Of a DNA stretch of 64,000 nucleotides, positions 45,247 to 54,917 are shown in pieces. Each line of letters begins with the position of its first letter. Positions within the stretch are counted from its first letter, which is position 1. The stretch lies in assembly GCA_016720905.1 (NCBI GenBank), contig JADKJT010000001.1, forward strand, positions 124,001 through 188,000, in the 5' to 3' direction. The position numbers and the translations under genes were made by a program. Source of the stretch: Gemmatimonadaceae bacterium. Its GTDB lineage: Bacteria > Gemmatimonadota > Gemmatimonadetes > Gemmatimonadales > Gemmatimonadaceae. The notes under the pieces are model-generated. The model worked only from the letters and a program-made list of their open reading frames with translations. It was not told where the DNA came from and made no database searches.

Positions 45247-46473
45247 ATGCGTAAGCCCCTCACTCCCCTGCAGGCGTTTGCCGAGGATGCGCGCCATGCC
45301 GCCGAACGCGCGTCGGACCTTGGGGACGCGCTTATTCCCTGGCTATCGGTCGCCCAATCGGCCGACCAGCTGAGTGCGTCGTCTGGCGTGCGACGCACCG
45401 TCGCCCTCGATGCCGCGCGTGCGCTGCTAGTCGCGTTCGCGAACGAACGGCCGACCATGCGTCACGACGTGCAGCCCGCTCCATCAGATCAATTGGAGCG
45501 GGTCGCGGAGCAATTCCGCGCGGCGGCCGAAGCCATGGAGCGCGCGGGCTGCTTCGAACTCGCCTATACCACGGTATCGGCGATCTGTCGGCTCACCGCG
45601 CGCGCCGACTACGTGAGCGCCGCACTGGCCACGGTCCATCTGGGGCGCATCGCGCGACAGATGAATGACCTGTCAACCGCAGAAGACTGTTACGTCACCA
45701 TGCTGAATACCAGCATGCGCGAGCGTGATGGCCCCCTCGCGGCGCGAGGGCACATTGGACTCGCACTCCTGCATGACACGCGCGGCAATATGCCAGCAGC
45801 TGAGGCAGAGTACCTCAAGGCGCTGGAATTGGCCGTGCCGTCAGGTATGGCGTTCGCATCCGCCTGCCAGGGCCTCATGACGATTTCGCTTGACGGCGGA
45901 CGAGTGGCCGACGCCCTCATCTACGGCTGGCAACTGTATGACGCGACCGAACACGACCTCGACGCGCGCACCGCCGCGCTCGCTGATCTTTCGGTCGTGG
46001 CGCTTCGTGCTGGCTTCTTTCAGGCCGCGATGTCCGGGTTCGAGCACGCGCTCACGCTGTCGCAGGTTGCACGCGTCCATATGGTCACTTTGAGTGGCGC
46101 CGTACGGGCGGCCGCGCGACTTGGCGACCTTGAACGAGTGCGCCAGTTCGACCAGGAGCTCCTCCGCGACATCGCACGAGCGAACCTCCCTCACGTTGCC
46201 GCGATGGTGTTGTTGTACTCCGCCGAGTCGTGGGCCGTTGTCGGCCAACGCGGGACGGCCAACGCCCGGCTTCAAGAGAGCCGGGGCTTGGCCAATCGCT
46301 TTGGTTTTCACGAGTACGAGTTCAAAGCCGACACGCTTGCCGCCGGGTGGGCGCGCGCCGAGCAGCACAACGCCCCGGTGGCGAACGTGGTGCTGGATCC
46401 GGTCCTCACGTTTGACCGTCAGGACCCGCACATTGGCGTCGGTATTCATCGACTGGAAGCGCTGTCGGTCTGA
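45247..46473 (+). CDS. TPR-repeat protein, unknown function
   Basis: 408 residues from ATG 45247. At least five helix-turn-helix repeats of TPR type can be followed (FELAYTTVSAICRLTARADY, LATVHLGRIARQMNDLSTAE, GLALLHDTRGNMPAAEAEYL, AALADLSVVALRAGFFQAAM, LYSAESWAVVGQRGTANARL). No enzymatic domain and no signal peptide, so it is probably a cytoplasmic scaffold. It sits between the two operator sites of the regulator pair and downstream of the helical protein. Confidence 0.75.
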   Translation: MRKPLTPLQAFAEDARHAAERASDLGDALIPWLSVAQSADQLSASSGVRRTVALDAARALLVAFANERPTMRHDVQPAPSDQLERVAEQFRAAAEAMERAGCFELAYTTVSAICRLTARADYVSAALATVHLGRIARQMNDLSTAEDCYVTMLNTSMRERDGPLAARGHIGLALLHDTRGNMPAAEAEYLKALELAVPSGMAFASACQGLMTISLDGGRVADALIYGWQLYDATEHDLDARTAALADLSVVALRAGFFQAAMSGFEHALTLSQVARVHMVTLSGAVRAAARLGDLERVRQFDQELLRDIARANLPHVAAMVLLYSAESWAVVGQRGTANARLQESRGLANRFGFHEYEFKADTLAAGWARAEQHNAPVANVVLDPVLTFDRQDPHIGVGIHRLEALSV

Positions 46474-46490
46474 CAATGCCACAGATCGAC

Positions 46491-46640
46491 TCAACCCCAG
46501 GGACGGTTGTCAAAGTGCGTCGAGTCGGCCGGCGGCGGCGGCGGTGGCGGATCGTCGTTACCAGTAATGGAACCACAGGCCGCAACGGCGGGCGCAATGG
46601 CGAGCAAGGCAACAAGCAGCAGGCGACGGGACTCGATCAT
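46491..46640 (-). CDS. Tiny lipoprotein
   Basis: 49 residues. ATG 46640 has GGAG 6 nt upstream. Signal MIESRRLLLVALLAIAPAVA ends in the lipobox VAAC, followed by GSITGNDD, a run of seven prolines and ADSTHFDNRPWG. The codons are consistent with a real exported gene. It is transcribed away from the regulator at 46765, sharing operator site 2, and converges on the TPR gene. No known family; Pro-rich tails often span the periplasm or wall. Confidence 0.6.
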   Translation of the reverse strand: MIESRRLLLVALLAIAPAVAACGSITGNDDPPPPPPPADSTHFDNRPWG

Positions 46641-46697
46641 GTGTCACTCCAGTTGAAGGGGTGACCATTGATTGCACCTGGTTGGCACACGTACCGC

Positions 46698-46732
46698 GTC
46701 ACAGTGGGCAACTACCGGTCACCATGGGCAAC
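46698..46732. promoter_or_regulatory. Tandem operator-like repeats (site 2)
   Basis: GTCACAGTGGGCAAC and GTCACCATGGGCAAC lie 20 bp apart, the same motif and spacing as at 44835-44874 (reverse complement). It lies between the divergent lipoprotein and regulator genes, 33 nt from the regulator's GTG. Confidence 0.65.
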
Positions 46733-46764
46733 GAGTTTTTGGCGACCTCTACCGTGGGCCCAGT

Positions 46765-47595
46765 GTGCTTCCTGAATTAGGAATCGCCTGGGTGCCGGCG
46801 TCCTCGTCGACAGTTGTGCGGCTGCGCGCCATTGCGCCGCCGCGCAGTACGGTCATGCCGTTTCACAATGAGATGGAGTTGCTGGAGGCGCTCTCCCGCG
46901 GCGGGATTGCTCTCACAGTCGTTGAGGCCGGCGGGACCACCCACGATCTGGCAGTGCGTGCGCTGCGACGCGTCCACGAAGCCTTTCCGCAGCATCCGCT
47001 CATTGCGTGGTGTGACTTCGACAAGATCGAATCTCACCAGTTGCTGGATGTCGCCCGCGCCGGTGTCCAGGACATCATTCGCCGCGAATTTGATGAACTG
47101 CGGTACGCCTTCGCGCGGATTATCGCCTCGGCCACTCAGCGCGCCGTCAGTTTCCAGATTGCCGCCGCGCTACAGGACACCGTGCCCAAGTCGCTTTGCC
47201 CGGTTTTCGAGTACGCCTTGGAGCACGCCGACGAACGACTCGAGCGCGAGGCAATTGCCGCCGTGTTCGGGGTCTCGCGCCGAACACTGCATGACCGCTT
47301 GATTGCCCACGGCTTTCCCCCGACACGCGGATTTCTTACCTGGTGCCGATTGCTCGTAGCCAGCGCCCTGCTGGACCAGCCCGGCCATACCCTGGACTCC
47401 GTAGCGGGTCAGCTGGACTACCCAGACGGCGGCGTACTCGGGAACTCCCTTCGTCGCTACGCTGGGGCAGGCATCAACCGATTGCGCCACGGCGGCGCCC
47501 TTGAGGCGACCGTCGCCGCATTCCGCGAATCTGTCGCTGCCGCCAGCGCCAATCTGCACCGGGATTCCTTGCCCGCCCCATCCTCAGCCGATTAG
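46765..47595 (+). CDS. AraC-type regulator with receiver-like N-terminus
   Basis: 276 residues from GTG 46765, the first start after operator site 2. Residues ~30-130 resemble a receiver without the normal phosphorylation residues (IALTVVEAGGTTHDLAVRAL, then HPLIAWCDFDKIESHQLL). The C-terminal AraC-like domain contains IAAVFGVSRRTLHDRLIAHG and a second HTH around LDSVAGQLDYPDGGVLGNSL. Same architecture as 14476-15279. It probably binds the 20-bp repeats at 44835 and 46698 and regulates itself and the neighbouring genes (inference). Confidence 0.75.
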   Translation: MLPELGIAWVPASSSTVVRLRAIAPPRSTVMPFHNEMELLEALSRGGIALTVVEAGGTTHDLAVRALRRVHEAFPQHPLIAWCDFDKIESHQLLDVARAGVQDIIRREFDELRYAFARIIASATQRAVSFQIAAALQDTVPKSLCPVFEYALEHADERLEREAIAAVFGVSRRTLHDRLIAHGFPPTRGFLTWCRLLVASALLDQPGHTLDSVAGQLDYPDGGVLGNSLRRYAGAGINRLRHGGALEATVAAFRESVAAASANLHRDSLPAPSSAD

Positions 47596-47685
47596 CTTGC
47601 GCAGGCTGAACCGTACGACATCGCCTTCTATAGGACTGTCGTACCCACAGCCTCAGTAGGCAGACGCCACCCGCGGTCTGCCGTT

Positions 47686-47759
47686 GCGCGTGTAGCTCAG
47701 TTGGATAGAGCGTCTGCCTCCGGAGCAGAAGGTCGCAGGTTCGAGTCCTGCCATGCGCG
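47686..47759 (+). tRNA. tRNA-Arg (CCG)
   Basis: 74 nt. Acceptor GCGCGTG pairs with CATGCGC (one G-T), discriminator G. Anticodon stem TCTGC/GCAGA encloses CTCCGGA (anticodon CCG). T-arm GCAGGTTCGAGTCCTGC. It ends 33 nt before rho. Confidence 0.95.
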
Positions 47760-47792
47760 TTGAACCTGCCGCTCCACCCCTGACCCAGCCTC

Positions 47793-49042
<1,250 letters not shown>

Positions 49043-49046
<4 letters not shown>

Positions 49047-49532
49047 CGCCCACATCGGGGCTGCCGGTGGGCAGACTGCTGGCGGTTGACTGGGGCGACA
49101 AACGCATCGGCCTGGCCGTCAGCGATGAGCTGGGATTTCTCGCCTCGCCGGCCGGCGTGATTGTGCGACGTTTGGGCAAACGGCCGCCGCTGGCCGAACT
49201 CATGAAACGCGCCGATGAACTGGGCGCGCAGGGGCTATGTGTTTGGGCTGCCCATCGACCCTTCGGGCGCCGAAACAGACCGGTCGCGCGAAGTGCGCGA
49301 GGTCACCGCCAAACTGGCCGCTCGCCAGCCGCTTCCTATTCGGTTGGTGGACGAACGCTTCACCACGTCATCGGCGCTGCGCAGCATCCGCGAGCAGGGC
49401 GGTTCCACACGCGGACGCAAGGACGATGTGGACGCGCTGGCCGCGGCCGTGTTGCTGGACGGTGTGCTGCGGGCGCTCAAGCAGGGCGTGGTGCTGGGTG
49501 AGGCTGTGCAGCCGGCGGAACCCGTCGCATGA
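49043..49532 (+). CDS. ruvX: Holliday-junction resolvase-like RuvX/YqgF, with an apparent frameshift
   Basis: Starts at GTG 49043, overlapping the rho stop. The first part, LLAVDWGDKRIGLAVSDELG, is the YqgF N-terminus with the catalytic Asp. The frame breaks at about 49234, where CAGGGGCTATG has four G; three G restore GYVFGLPIDPSGAETD, the expected next strand. It then reads on through LVDERFTTSSA to GRKDDVDALAAAVLLDGVL in the other frame. RuvX acts in 16S rRNA maturation and is usually essential. A one-base homopolymer error in the sequence is therefore more likely than a null mutant. Confidence 0.85.
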
Positions 49533-50581
49533 TGGCGCGATCGCGTCGTCGTTCACGTTCACGGATGTGGATGCTGCTGGCGTTCGTGGTCATTGTGACC
49601 ACGCTCTTCTGGCTCACGCGGGAAATTGGCGGCAGCGCGCGCAGTGAATCGCTGGTGCGCGTGCGCGTGCCCAAGGGCAGCACGGTGCGGGCCGTTGCCG
49701 ATTCACTCACCAATGCCGGTGTGATTGGTTCACCGCGCCTGTTTCGCTGGTTTGCGTCCAGTACCGGTCGCTCGCGGGCCATCAAGCCGGGCGCGTACCA
49801 ATTCTCCAAACAGTCCAGCTATTCGTATGTGCTGGACGCGCTGGTGAACGGCCGCAGTCTCATGCACACCGTGGCCATTCCCGAAGGCTTCGACGTGCGC
49901 GATATCTCGCCGCTGGTGGCCAAGGCGCTGTCCGTTTCGGAAGACTCCGTGCGCGCGGTTGCGGCCGATACTGCCTGGCGCCGACGCCTCGACGTGCCGG
50001 CGCCCACCCTCGAGGGGTACTTCTTTCCGGCCACCTATACCTTTGCCGACGGCACCACCGCGCGCGACGCGATGGGCGAAATGCTCGAGCGCTTTGAAGC
50101 CGCCTGGAAACCCGAGTGGAATGCCCGGCTGCAGGCCATGGCCATTTCCCGACACGACGCCATAACCATGGCATCCATCGTGGAGAAGGAAGCGCGCAAG
50201 CCGGAAGAGCGCGCCATTATTTCCGCCGTGTACTGGAACCGCGTGAAAAAACGCATGCTGCTGCAGGCCGATCCCACCGTGCAATATGCGCTGCCCACGC
50301 ATGTGGAACGCGTGTTGTTCAAGGATCTCGAAATCGAATCGAAGTACAACACGTACAAGTACGCCGGGTTGCCGCCGGGCTTTATTGCGTCACCCGGCGA
50401 AGCATCCATTGTGGCTGCGCTCAATCCGGCCAACGTGCCGTATCTGTATTTCGTGGCACATCCGGACGGGCATCACGAGTTTCGCACCACGTTTGCCGAA
50501 CACACGCGGGCCATTGCCGACATCAAGCGGCAGCGCAAGCTGATGCAGGCCGCACAACCGAAACCGAAGTCGCCCTCATGA
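49529..50581 (+). CDS. mltG: Endolytic murein transglycosylase MltG
   Basis: 350 residues. One N-terminal membrane helix (MWMLLAFVVIVTTLFWL), a LysM-like region (VRVPKGSTVRAVADSLTNAG), and the YceG catalytic domain. Hallmarks: PTLEGYFFPATYTF, ITMASIVEKEA (catalytic Glu region), LQADPTVQYAL, and YNTYKYAGLPPGFIASPG. It cleaves nascent peptidoglycan strands at the inner membrane. ATG 49529 overlaps the ruvX end by 4 nt, and its own TGA overlaps the next gene's ATG. Confidence 0.95.
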   Translation: MMARSRRRSRSRMWMLLAFVVIVTTLFWLTREIGGSARSESLVRVRVPKGSTVRAVADSLTNAGVIGSPRLFRWFASSTGRSRAIKPGAYQFSKQSSYSYVLDALVNGRSLMHTVAIPEGFDVRDISPLVAKALSVSEDSVRAVAADTAWRRRLDVPAPTLEGYFFPATYTFADGTTARDAMGEMLERFEAAWKPEWNARLQAMAISRHDAITMASIVEKEARKPEERAIISAVYWNRVKKRMLLQADPTVQYALPTHVERVLFKDLEIESKYNTYKYAGLPPGFIASPGEASIVAALNPANVPYLYFVAHPDGHHEFRTTFAEHTRAIADIKRQRKLMQAAQPKPKSPS

Positions 50582-51753
50582 AAGTGCTGGATGGCGTGGC
50601 GACGATTTCGCCGCGTGGCACCAAGCGCATCAAGGGCGGCCATCCGTGGATTTTCCGCAGCGATGTGGTCGATCGGCCCAAAGCGCCGGCCGGTATCATT
50701 CGCTTGGAGTCGGCGCGCGAAGAGCCGTTGGGGTGGGCGCTGTGGAGCCCCGCGTCGGAAATTTCCCTCCGACTGATTGAGTCGCATCCGGCACGCACGC
50801 CCGACGCCGCGTGGTGGCATGCACGACTGGCGGCAACCATTGCGCGTCGCGCATCGTTGGCCGGGCACGCCAACGCGTATCGGTTGGTACATGGTGAAGG
50901 CGACGGGCTGCCATCGCTGGTGGTAGACCGGTACGCGGACATTCTGGTGGTGCAGCTGCTTTCGGCGGGACTCGACGCCTGGACCACCGAGATTGTCGAT
51001 GCGCTGGTGCACATCACCGGCTGTACCGGCATTCTCGCGCGCAATGATCCCGGCGCACGCGGCCGGGAAGGACTGCCGCGCGAAGTGCGCCTGCTGTACG
51101 GCGAGGTGCCGCGCACGGTGGAAGTGCTGGAGCACGGCGTGCGCTACCTGGCCGCACCGTGGGACGGCCAGAAAACCGGCGCGTTCCTTGATCAGCGAGA
51201 AAATCGCGTGCTGATTGGCGCGCACACGCGTGGCGAGGCGCTGGACTGCTTCGCCTATCACGGATCGTTTGCGCTGCACATGGCGGCGCGCGCCACGCGC
51301 GTGACGGCCTTGGATGTGTCGGCACCAGCACTGGCCCGCGTGTCCGAGCACGCGGCACTCAATGGATTTGACAACATCGTGGCGCACGAAGGCGACGCGT
51401 TTGATGTGCTGCGCGACTTTCATCGTGAAGGTCGCCGGTTTGACACCATTGTGGTGGACCCGCCGGCGTTTGCGAAAACGAAAGCGTCGCTGCCGGGTGC
51501 CTTGCGTGGTTACAAGGACATCAACCTGCAAGCCATGCAACTGCTGGCGCCGGGCGGGATGCTGTTCTCAGCCAGTTGCAGCTTTCACCTGGGGAAAGCT
51601 GCGTTCCTGGAGATGCTTCAGGACGCCGCGGCTGACAGCGGACGACAAATTGTGTTGCGCGGACTCACGGCGCAGCCGCTGGATCATCCGGAGTTGCTGA
51701 CGGTACCGGAAACGGGGTACCTGAAAGGGGCGTTACTGCAGGCGCAGGGGTAG
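50578..51753 (+). CDS. rlmI: RlmI/RlmK-like class I rRNA methyltransferase
   Basis: 391 residues from ATG 50578 (ATGA overlap with mltG; longer starts run inside mltG). N-terminal PUA-like domain (RIKGGHPWIFRSDVV), then GLPSLVVDRYADILVVQLL, then the SAM-binding core. SAM site LDCFAYHGSFALHMAARA and catalytic VDPPAFAKTKASL are present; a late Cys (SASCSFHL) matches the m5C catalytic Cys. E. coli RlmI makes m5C1962 in 23S rRNA. Target position here is inferred. The stop codon abuts the G-rich array. Confidence 0.88.
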   Translation: MKVLDGVATISPRGTKRIKGGHPWIFRSDVVDRPKAPAGIIRLESAREEPLGWALWSPASEISLRLIESHPARTPDAAWWHARLAATIARRASLAGHANAYRLVHGEGDGLPSLVVDRYADILVVQLLSAGLDAWTTEIVDALVHITGCTGILARNDPGARGREGLPREVRLLYGEVPRTVEVLEHGVRYLAAPWDGQKTGAFLDQRENRVLIGAHTRGEALDCFAYHGSFALHMAARATRVTALDVSAPALARVSEHAALNGFDNIVAHEGDAFDVLRDFHREGRRFDTIVVDPPAFAKTKASLPGALRGYKDINLQAMQLLAPGGMLFSASCSFHLGKAAFLEMLQDAAADSGRQIVLRGLTAQPLDHPELLTVPETGYLKGALLQAQG

Positions 51754-51950
51754 TACTGCTACTGCGGGTGGGGTACATCAACTGCGGGTGGGGTACATCT
51801 ACTGCGGGTGGGGTACATCTACTGCAGTGGCAGTGCCCCACCGGCAGTGGCAGTACCTCACCGCAGCAGTGGCAATACCACCCGCAGTTGTAGTACCCCA
51901 CCCGCAGTTGTAGTACCCTCACCCGCAGTTGTAGTACCTCACCCGCCGTA
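51754..51950. repeat. G-rich 20-bp repeat arrays, copy C: facing arms without a gene
   Basis: A G-rich arm with units ending ACTGCGGGTGGGGTACATCT (51754-51830) is followed directly by a C-rich inverted arm (51831-51950, units CCCGCAGTTGTAGTACCCCA). Same family as 13811-13956 and 14383-14476, but no gene lies between the arms. The array exactly fills the gap between two convergent genes. The downstream methyltransferase stop codon lies inside it. Confidence 0.85.
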
Positions 51951-52730
51951 GCTTTTCCGCAGCACCGCAAACGTGGTGCCTTGCACATGCCGGAGAGGCA
52001 GTGCCTTCGCGAGGTGATTGAGCGCGCGAAACACACCAGGCGCATGACGCGGACCGGCGTAGTCGTGCCAGAGCACCAATCCGCCGGGTTTCACCATGCG
52101 CAGCGCCTTGGCCGAGTCGGACAGCACGTACGATTCGGCGTGGGAGCCGTCCACGAACACCAGGTCGGCCCAGTCGACATATGGGGTTTCGTCAAACGTC
52201 TTGCTGTCGCCGTACAACTGCACGATGCGTGAGGCCTGCGGAGTTTCGCTGTACAGGAACTCGGTAAAGTTCGACTCGGTAAGCGCAAAACGCACATCGG
52301 CGGGGTCGTCGCCGTCGGCCACAGTGTAGTCGTCGCGCTGTGTGGGCGCGAGCGTGAGCGTGACAATGCGCGCGTCGGCGGGTGCATTGCGGCTCCACAG
52401 GTACGCCGTCTTGCCGGTACAGGTGCCGATTTCGAAACAGTGATGCGCCTGCTTGGCCAGCACCGCCAATATCCACGCTTCGCCGTCGCTGGTGCCGCCC
52501 GGTACGCTCACCGGTCCGCGTCCCACAAAGTGCACTTCCGTGGCCAGCGTCGGTCCGTGTTGTCCCGGGGCAAACACCGGGTCCAGTTCGTGCAACGCAA
52601 TGGACGGAAGCGGCCACGGCCGGAAGGCGCCCACGTGCAGCGCATCGGCGCGTTGTGTCTTTCGCTTGAAGCGTTCGCGGACATATGCCGCGAACGCCAG
52701 CGCGGCGACGATCCAGGCGACTAGTGCCAC
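51939..52730 (-). CDS. Membrane-anchored class I SAM methyltransferase (Methyltransf_24-like)
   Basis: 263 residues from GTG 52730; longer readings run antisense to the glycosyltransferase and are unlikely. A single N-terminal helix (ALVAWIVAALAFAAYV) anchors it. The SAM-binding motif is FEIGTCTGKTAYLW, with VDWADLVFVDGSHAESYV and GGLVLWHDYAG, typical of class I methyltransferase 24-type proteins acting on small molecules or sugars. Its TGA is inside the C-rich arm of the repeat. Substrate unknown; the neighbouring glycosyltransferase suggests glycan work. Confidence 0.75.
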   Translation of the reverse strand: MALVAWIVAALAFAAYVRERFKRKTQRADALHVGAFRPWPLPSIALHELDPVFAPGQHGPTLATEVHFVGRGPVSVPGGTSDGEAWILAVLAKQAHHCFEIGTCTGKTAYLWSRNAPADARIVTLTLAPTQRDDYTVADGDDPADVRFALTESNFTEFLYSETPQASRIVQLYGDSKTFDETPYVDWADLVFVDGSHAESYVLSDSAKALRMVKPGGLVLWHDYAGPRHAPGVFRALNHLAKALPLRHVQGTTFAVLRKSYGG

Positions 52731-52856
52731 GGTTGGAATTCCATCAGGTTCTCGCGCGCGGGCAGATTGGCTTGTGGTGTGTGACGCTGGTAAGGTATGC
52801 GCCAAACCGTACGATGGAACCAACAGCGAGGCTCGCGGCGGGCTATTTTCCTTGCC

Positions 52857-53954
52857 ATGTCTTCTCTGCCACTCGCCCGGCATATCGGAATTGAGGCCAC
52901 GCGCCTGCTGCGCGAGCGCCGGGGAATTGGCCGGTACGTGCGGAACATGTTGCGCTGGATTCCGGTGCACCGACCCGACGTGCGTTTCACCCTCTTTGTG
53001 AAGCGGGAAGCGGACATTGCCCCCCTGCACGCGCAGTTGGCGGATTTCGATGCCTCGCTGCCCGACCGCACCAGCATCGAGCCCGTGTCGGCGTTGCGCC
53101 GCACCTCGGCTGATGTGGTGTGGTACGCCTGGAACTGGCTCAATCCGCCCACGCGCGACACGGCCATGGTGGCCACCATCTGCGATGTCGCGCAGATGTT
53201 GCAGTTCGATCACCGCTGGTGGAAAGTGCTCAAACGGCGCAAGGCTCGGCGACGGCTGAGCAGCACGATCCGACAGGCCGACCTGATCATCACCATTTCG
53301 GAGTTCACCGCGCAGGAAATCCAGCAGCGCCTGCACGCCAACTCGGCCCGGATTCGCGTGACGCTGCTGGCCACCGACGACATGACCGCCTCGGCGATTG
53401 GCGAATCGGAAGCGCTGCCGCGTTTGGGCGTTGAAGGGCCGTTTTTTCTGACCGTGGGCGCGCACGATGCGCGCAAGAATCTCGTCACGCTGTATCGCGC
53501 CATGGAACTGCTGCAGGCGCGCGGCGAGCGCGTACCATTGGTGCAGTGTGGTCCCAGCGACGACCATGAACCGTATCCGTTCATCAAGTACGCCGGGTAC
53601 GTGAGTGACGCGGAGCTGGCCACGTTGTACCGCAAGGCCACCGCCCTTGTGTTTCCGTCGCGCTACGAAGGCTTTGGACTGCCCGTGGCTGAGGCAATGG
53701 CGGCGGGTGGACGCGTAGTGTGCGCTGACGCGAGCTCATTGCCCGAGGTGGTAGGATCGGCCGGACTGTTGTTTCCCTGGAACGATGCAGAGGCACTCGC
53801 GGCGCAGCTCACCCGCTTGCTGCACGACGAAGCACTACGCGATCGACTCACGCATGACGGTCTGGCACAGTCGGCGAAGTTTCGTTGGACGGACACGGCG
53901 CAGCAAACGCTTGCAGTGTTCGATGAGGCGGTGTCCCTGCATCGTCAACGCTGA
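52857..53954 (+). CDS. Glycosyltransferase family 4
   Basis: 365 residues from ATG 52857. GT-B fold. N-terminal domain with GIEATRLLRERRGIGRYV, then ADLIITISEFTAQEI. The donor-binding C-terminal domain has FLTVGAHDARKNL and the GT4 E-x7-E signature FPSRYEGFGLPVAEAMAAGG, followed by SSLPEVVGSAG. It transfers a sugar from a nucleotide-sugar donor in the cytoplasm, probably for polysaccharide or lipid glycans. It is convergent with mutM, with which it overlaps by 10 nt. Confidence 0.88.
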   Translation: MSSLPLARHIGIEATRLLRERRGIGRYVRNMLRWIPVHRPDVRFTLFVKREADIAPLHAQLADFDASLPDRTSIEPVSALRRTSADVVWYAWNWLNPPTRDTAMVATICDVAQMLQFDHRWWKVLKRRKARRRLSSTIRQADLIITISEFTAQEIQQRLHANSARIRVTLLATDDMTASAIGESEALPRLGVEGPFFLTVGAHDARKNLVTLYRAMELLQARGERVPLVQCGPSDDHEPYPFIKYAGYVSDAELATLYRKATALVFPSRYEGFGLPVAEAMAAGGRVVCADASSLPEVVGSAGLLFPWNDAEALAAQLTRLLHDEALRDRLTHDGLAQSAKFRWTDTAQQTLAVFDEAVSLHRQR

Positions 53955-54739
53955 CAGCCGCCGCAGTAGTAGGTGCTACGCCCTGACTGCGTGATGCGTC
54001 GAATCATGCGGGCACATCGCATACACGACTTGCCTTCGCGATCGTACACACGCCATTCACTACGCGCGTCGTCACGTTCCACCTCGTCGCGCGCGTGGTA
54101 GCGCTCGGGTGTGGCGGCATGCAGCACCTCGCGAATGGCATCGCGCAGCGCCTCAACCCGCGGGCGCGATAGCGATGCCGCAGCGCGGGTGGGATGAATG
54201 CGGGCCACCCACAGCGCTTCGGCTGCATAGATGTTGCCGATGCCGGCCACCACTTTCTGATCCAGCAGCACCGGTTTGATCGGCGCACTTCGCGTGGCGA
54301 GCGCCGCCGCGAAAACCTCCACGCTGAATGTCTCCTCAAGCGGTTCCGGGCCGAGCTCGGGCAGACGGAGCTTGCCGGGGGCATGCAGGCGCAGCACGGC
54401 CAGCGCGCGACCGTCGGTAAGCGAAATGCGTGTGCCGTCGCTACAGGCAATACGCACCCGCTCGTGCGCGGGGGCGGGGTCGCCCTCATGGCCAAACACC
54501 CAGTCACCGGTCATGCGGAAGTGCACCTCCAGGACCTGCCCGTCGTCCAGGGTCACCAACTGCATCTTGGCACGCCTGTTAACCTCCTCGATTCGGCGCC
54601 CCCTGAGGCTCCGGCAGGCGGTCGGTGTCAGCGAACGGGCCAGCGAAGGGTGCAGTGCCACTACGGAGGTGATCGTGCGTCCCTGAGCCGCCTGTCGAAG
54701 CCGGCGGGCCGCGTCCTCGACTTCGGGAAGTTCGGGCAT
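53945..54739 (-). CDS. mutM: Formamidopyrimidine-DNA glycosylase
   Basis: 264 residues from ATG 54739, chosen because MPELPEVE places catalytic Pro and Glu at positions 2-3 after Met removal. Further hallmarks: RRAKMQLV (Lys near 57), HFRMTGDWV, QKVVAGIGNIYAAEALW, and the C-terminal zinc finger CMRCARMI...YYCGGC with QR at the end. It removes 8-oxoguanine and related lesions in base-excision repair. Confidence 0.96.
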   Translation of the reverse strand: MPELPEVEDAARRLRQAAQGRTITSVVALHPSLARSLTPTACRSLRGRRIEEVNRRAKMQLVTLDDGQVLEVHFRMTGDWVFGHEGDPAPAHERVRIACSDGTRISLTDGRALAVLRLHAPGKLRLPELGPEPLEETFSVEVFAAALATRSAPIKPVLLDQKVVAGIGNIYAAEALWVARIHPTRAAASLSRPRVEALRDAIREVLHAATPERYHARDEVERDDARSEWRVYDREGKSCMRCARMIRRITQSGRSTYYCGGCQR

Positions 54740-54917
54740 ATCTGGCAAATTCAGGGTGAGGCGAGGCTACAAAACTGATGTCGGAAGTGTGAGGTACGAA
54801 CTGTCATCCAGTCTGCAACTTCAAAACAGACAGTGGATTACCGTCGGACTCGTCACATTTGACTCTTGCGTATTGGCGTCGAACACCTACTTTATCCACA
54901 ATCTTCCACATCGGGGT

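Noticed and set aside
52731..53567. 5' extension of the minus-strand methyltransferase frame
   Set aside because: It would run antisense through the glycosyltransferase; the conserved domain and membrane helix begin at 52730.
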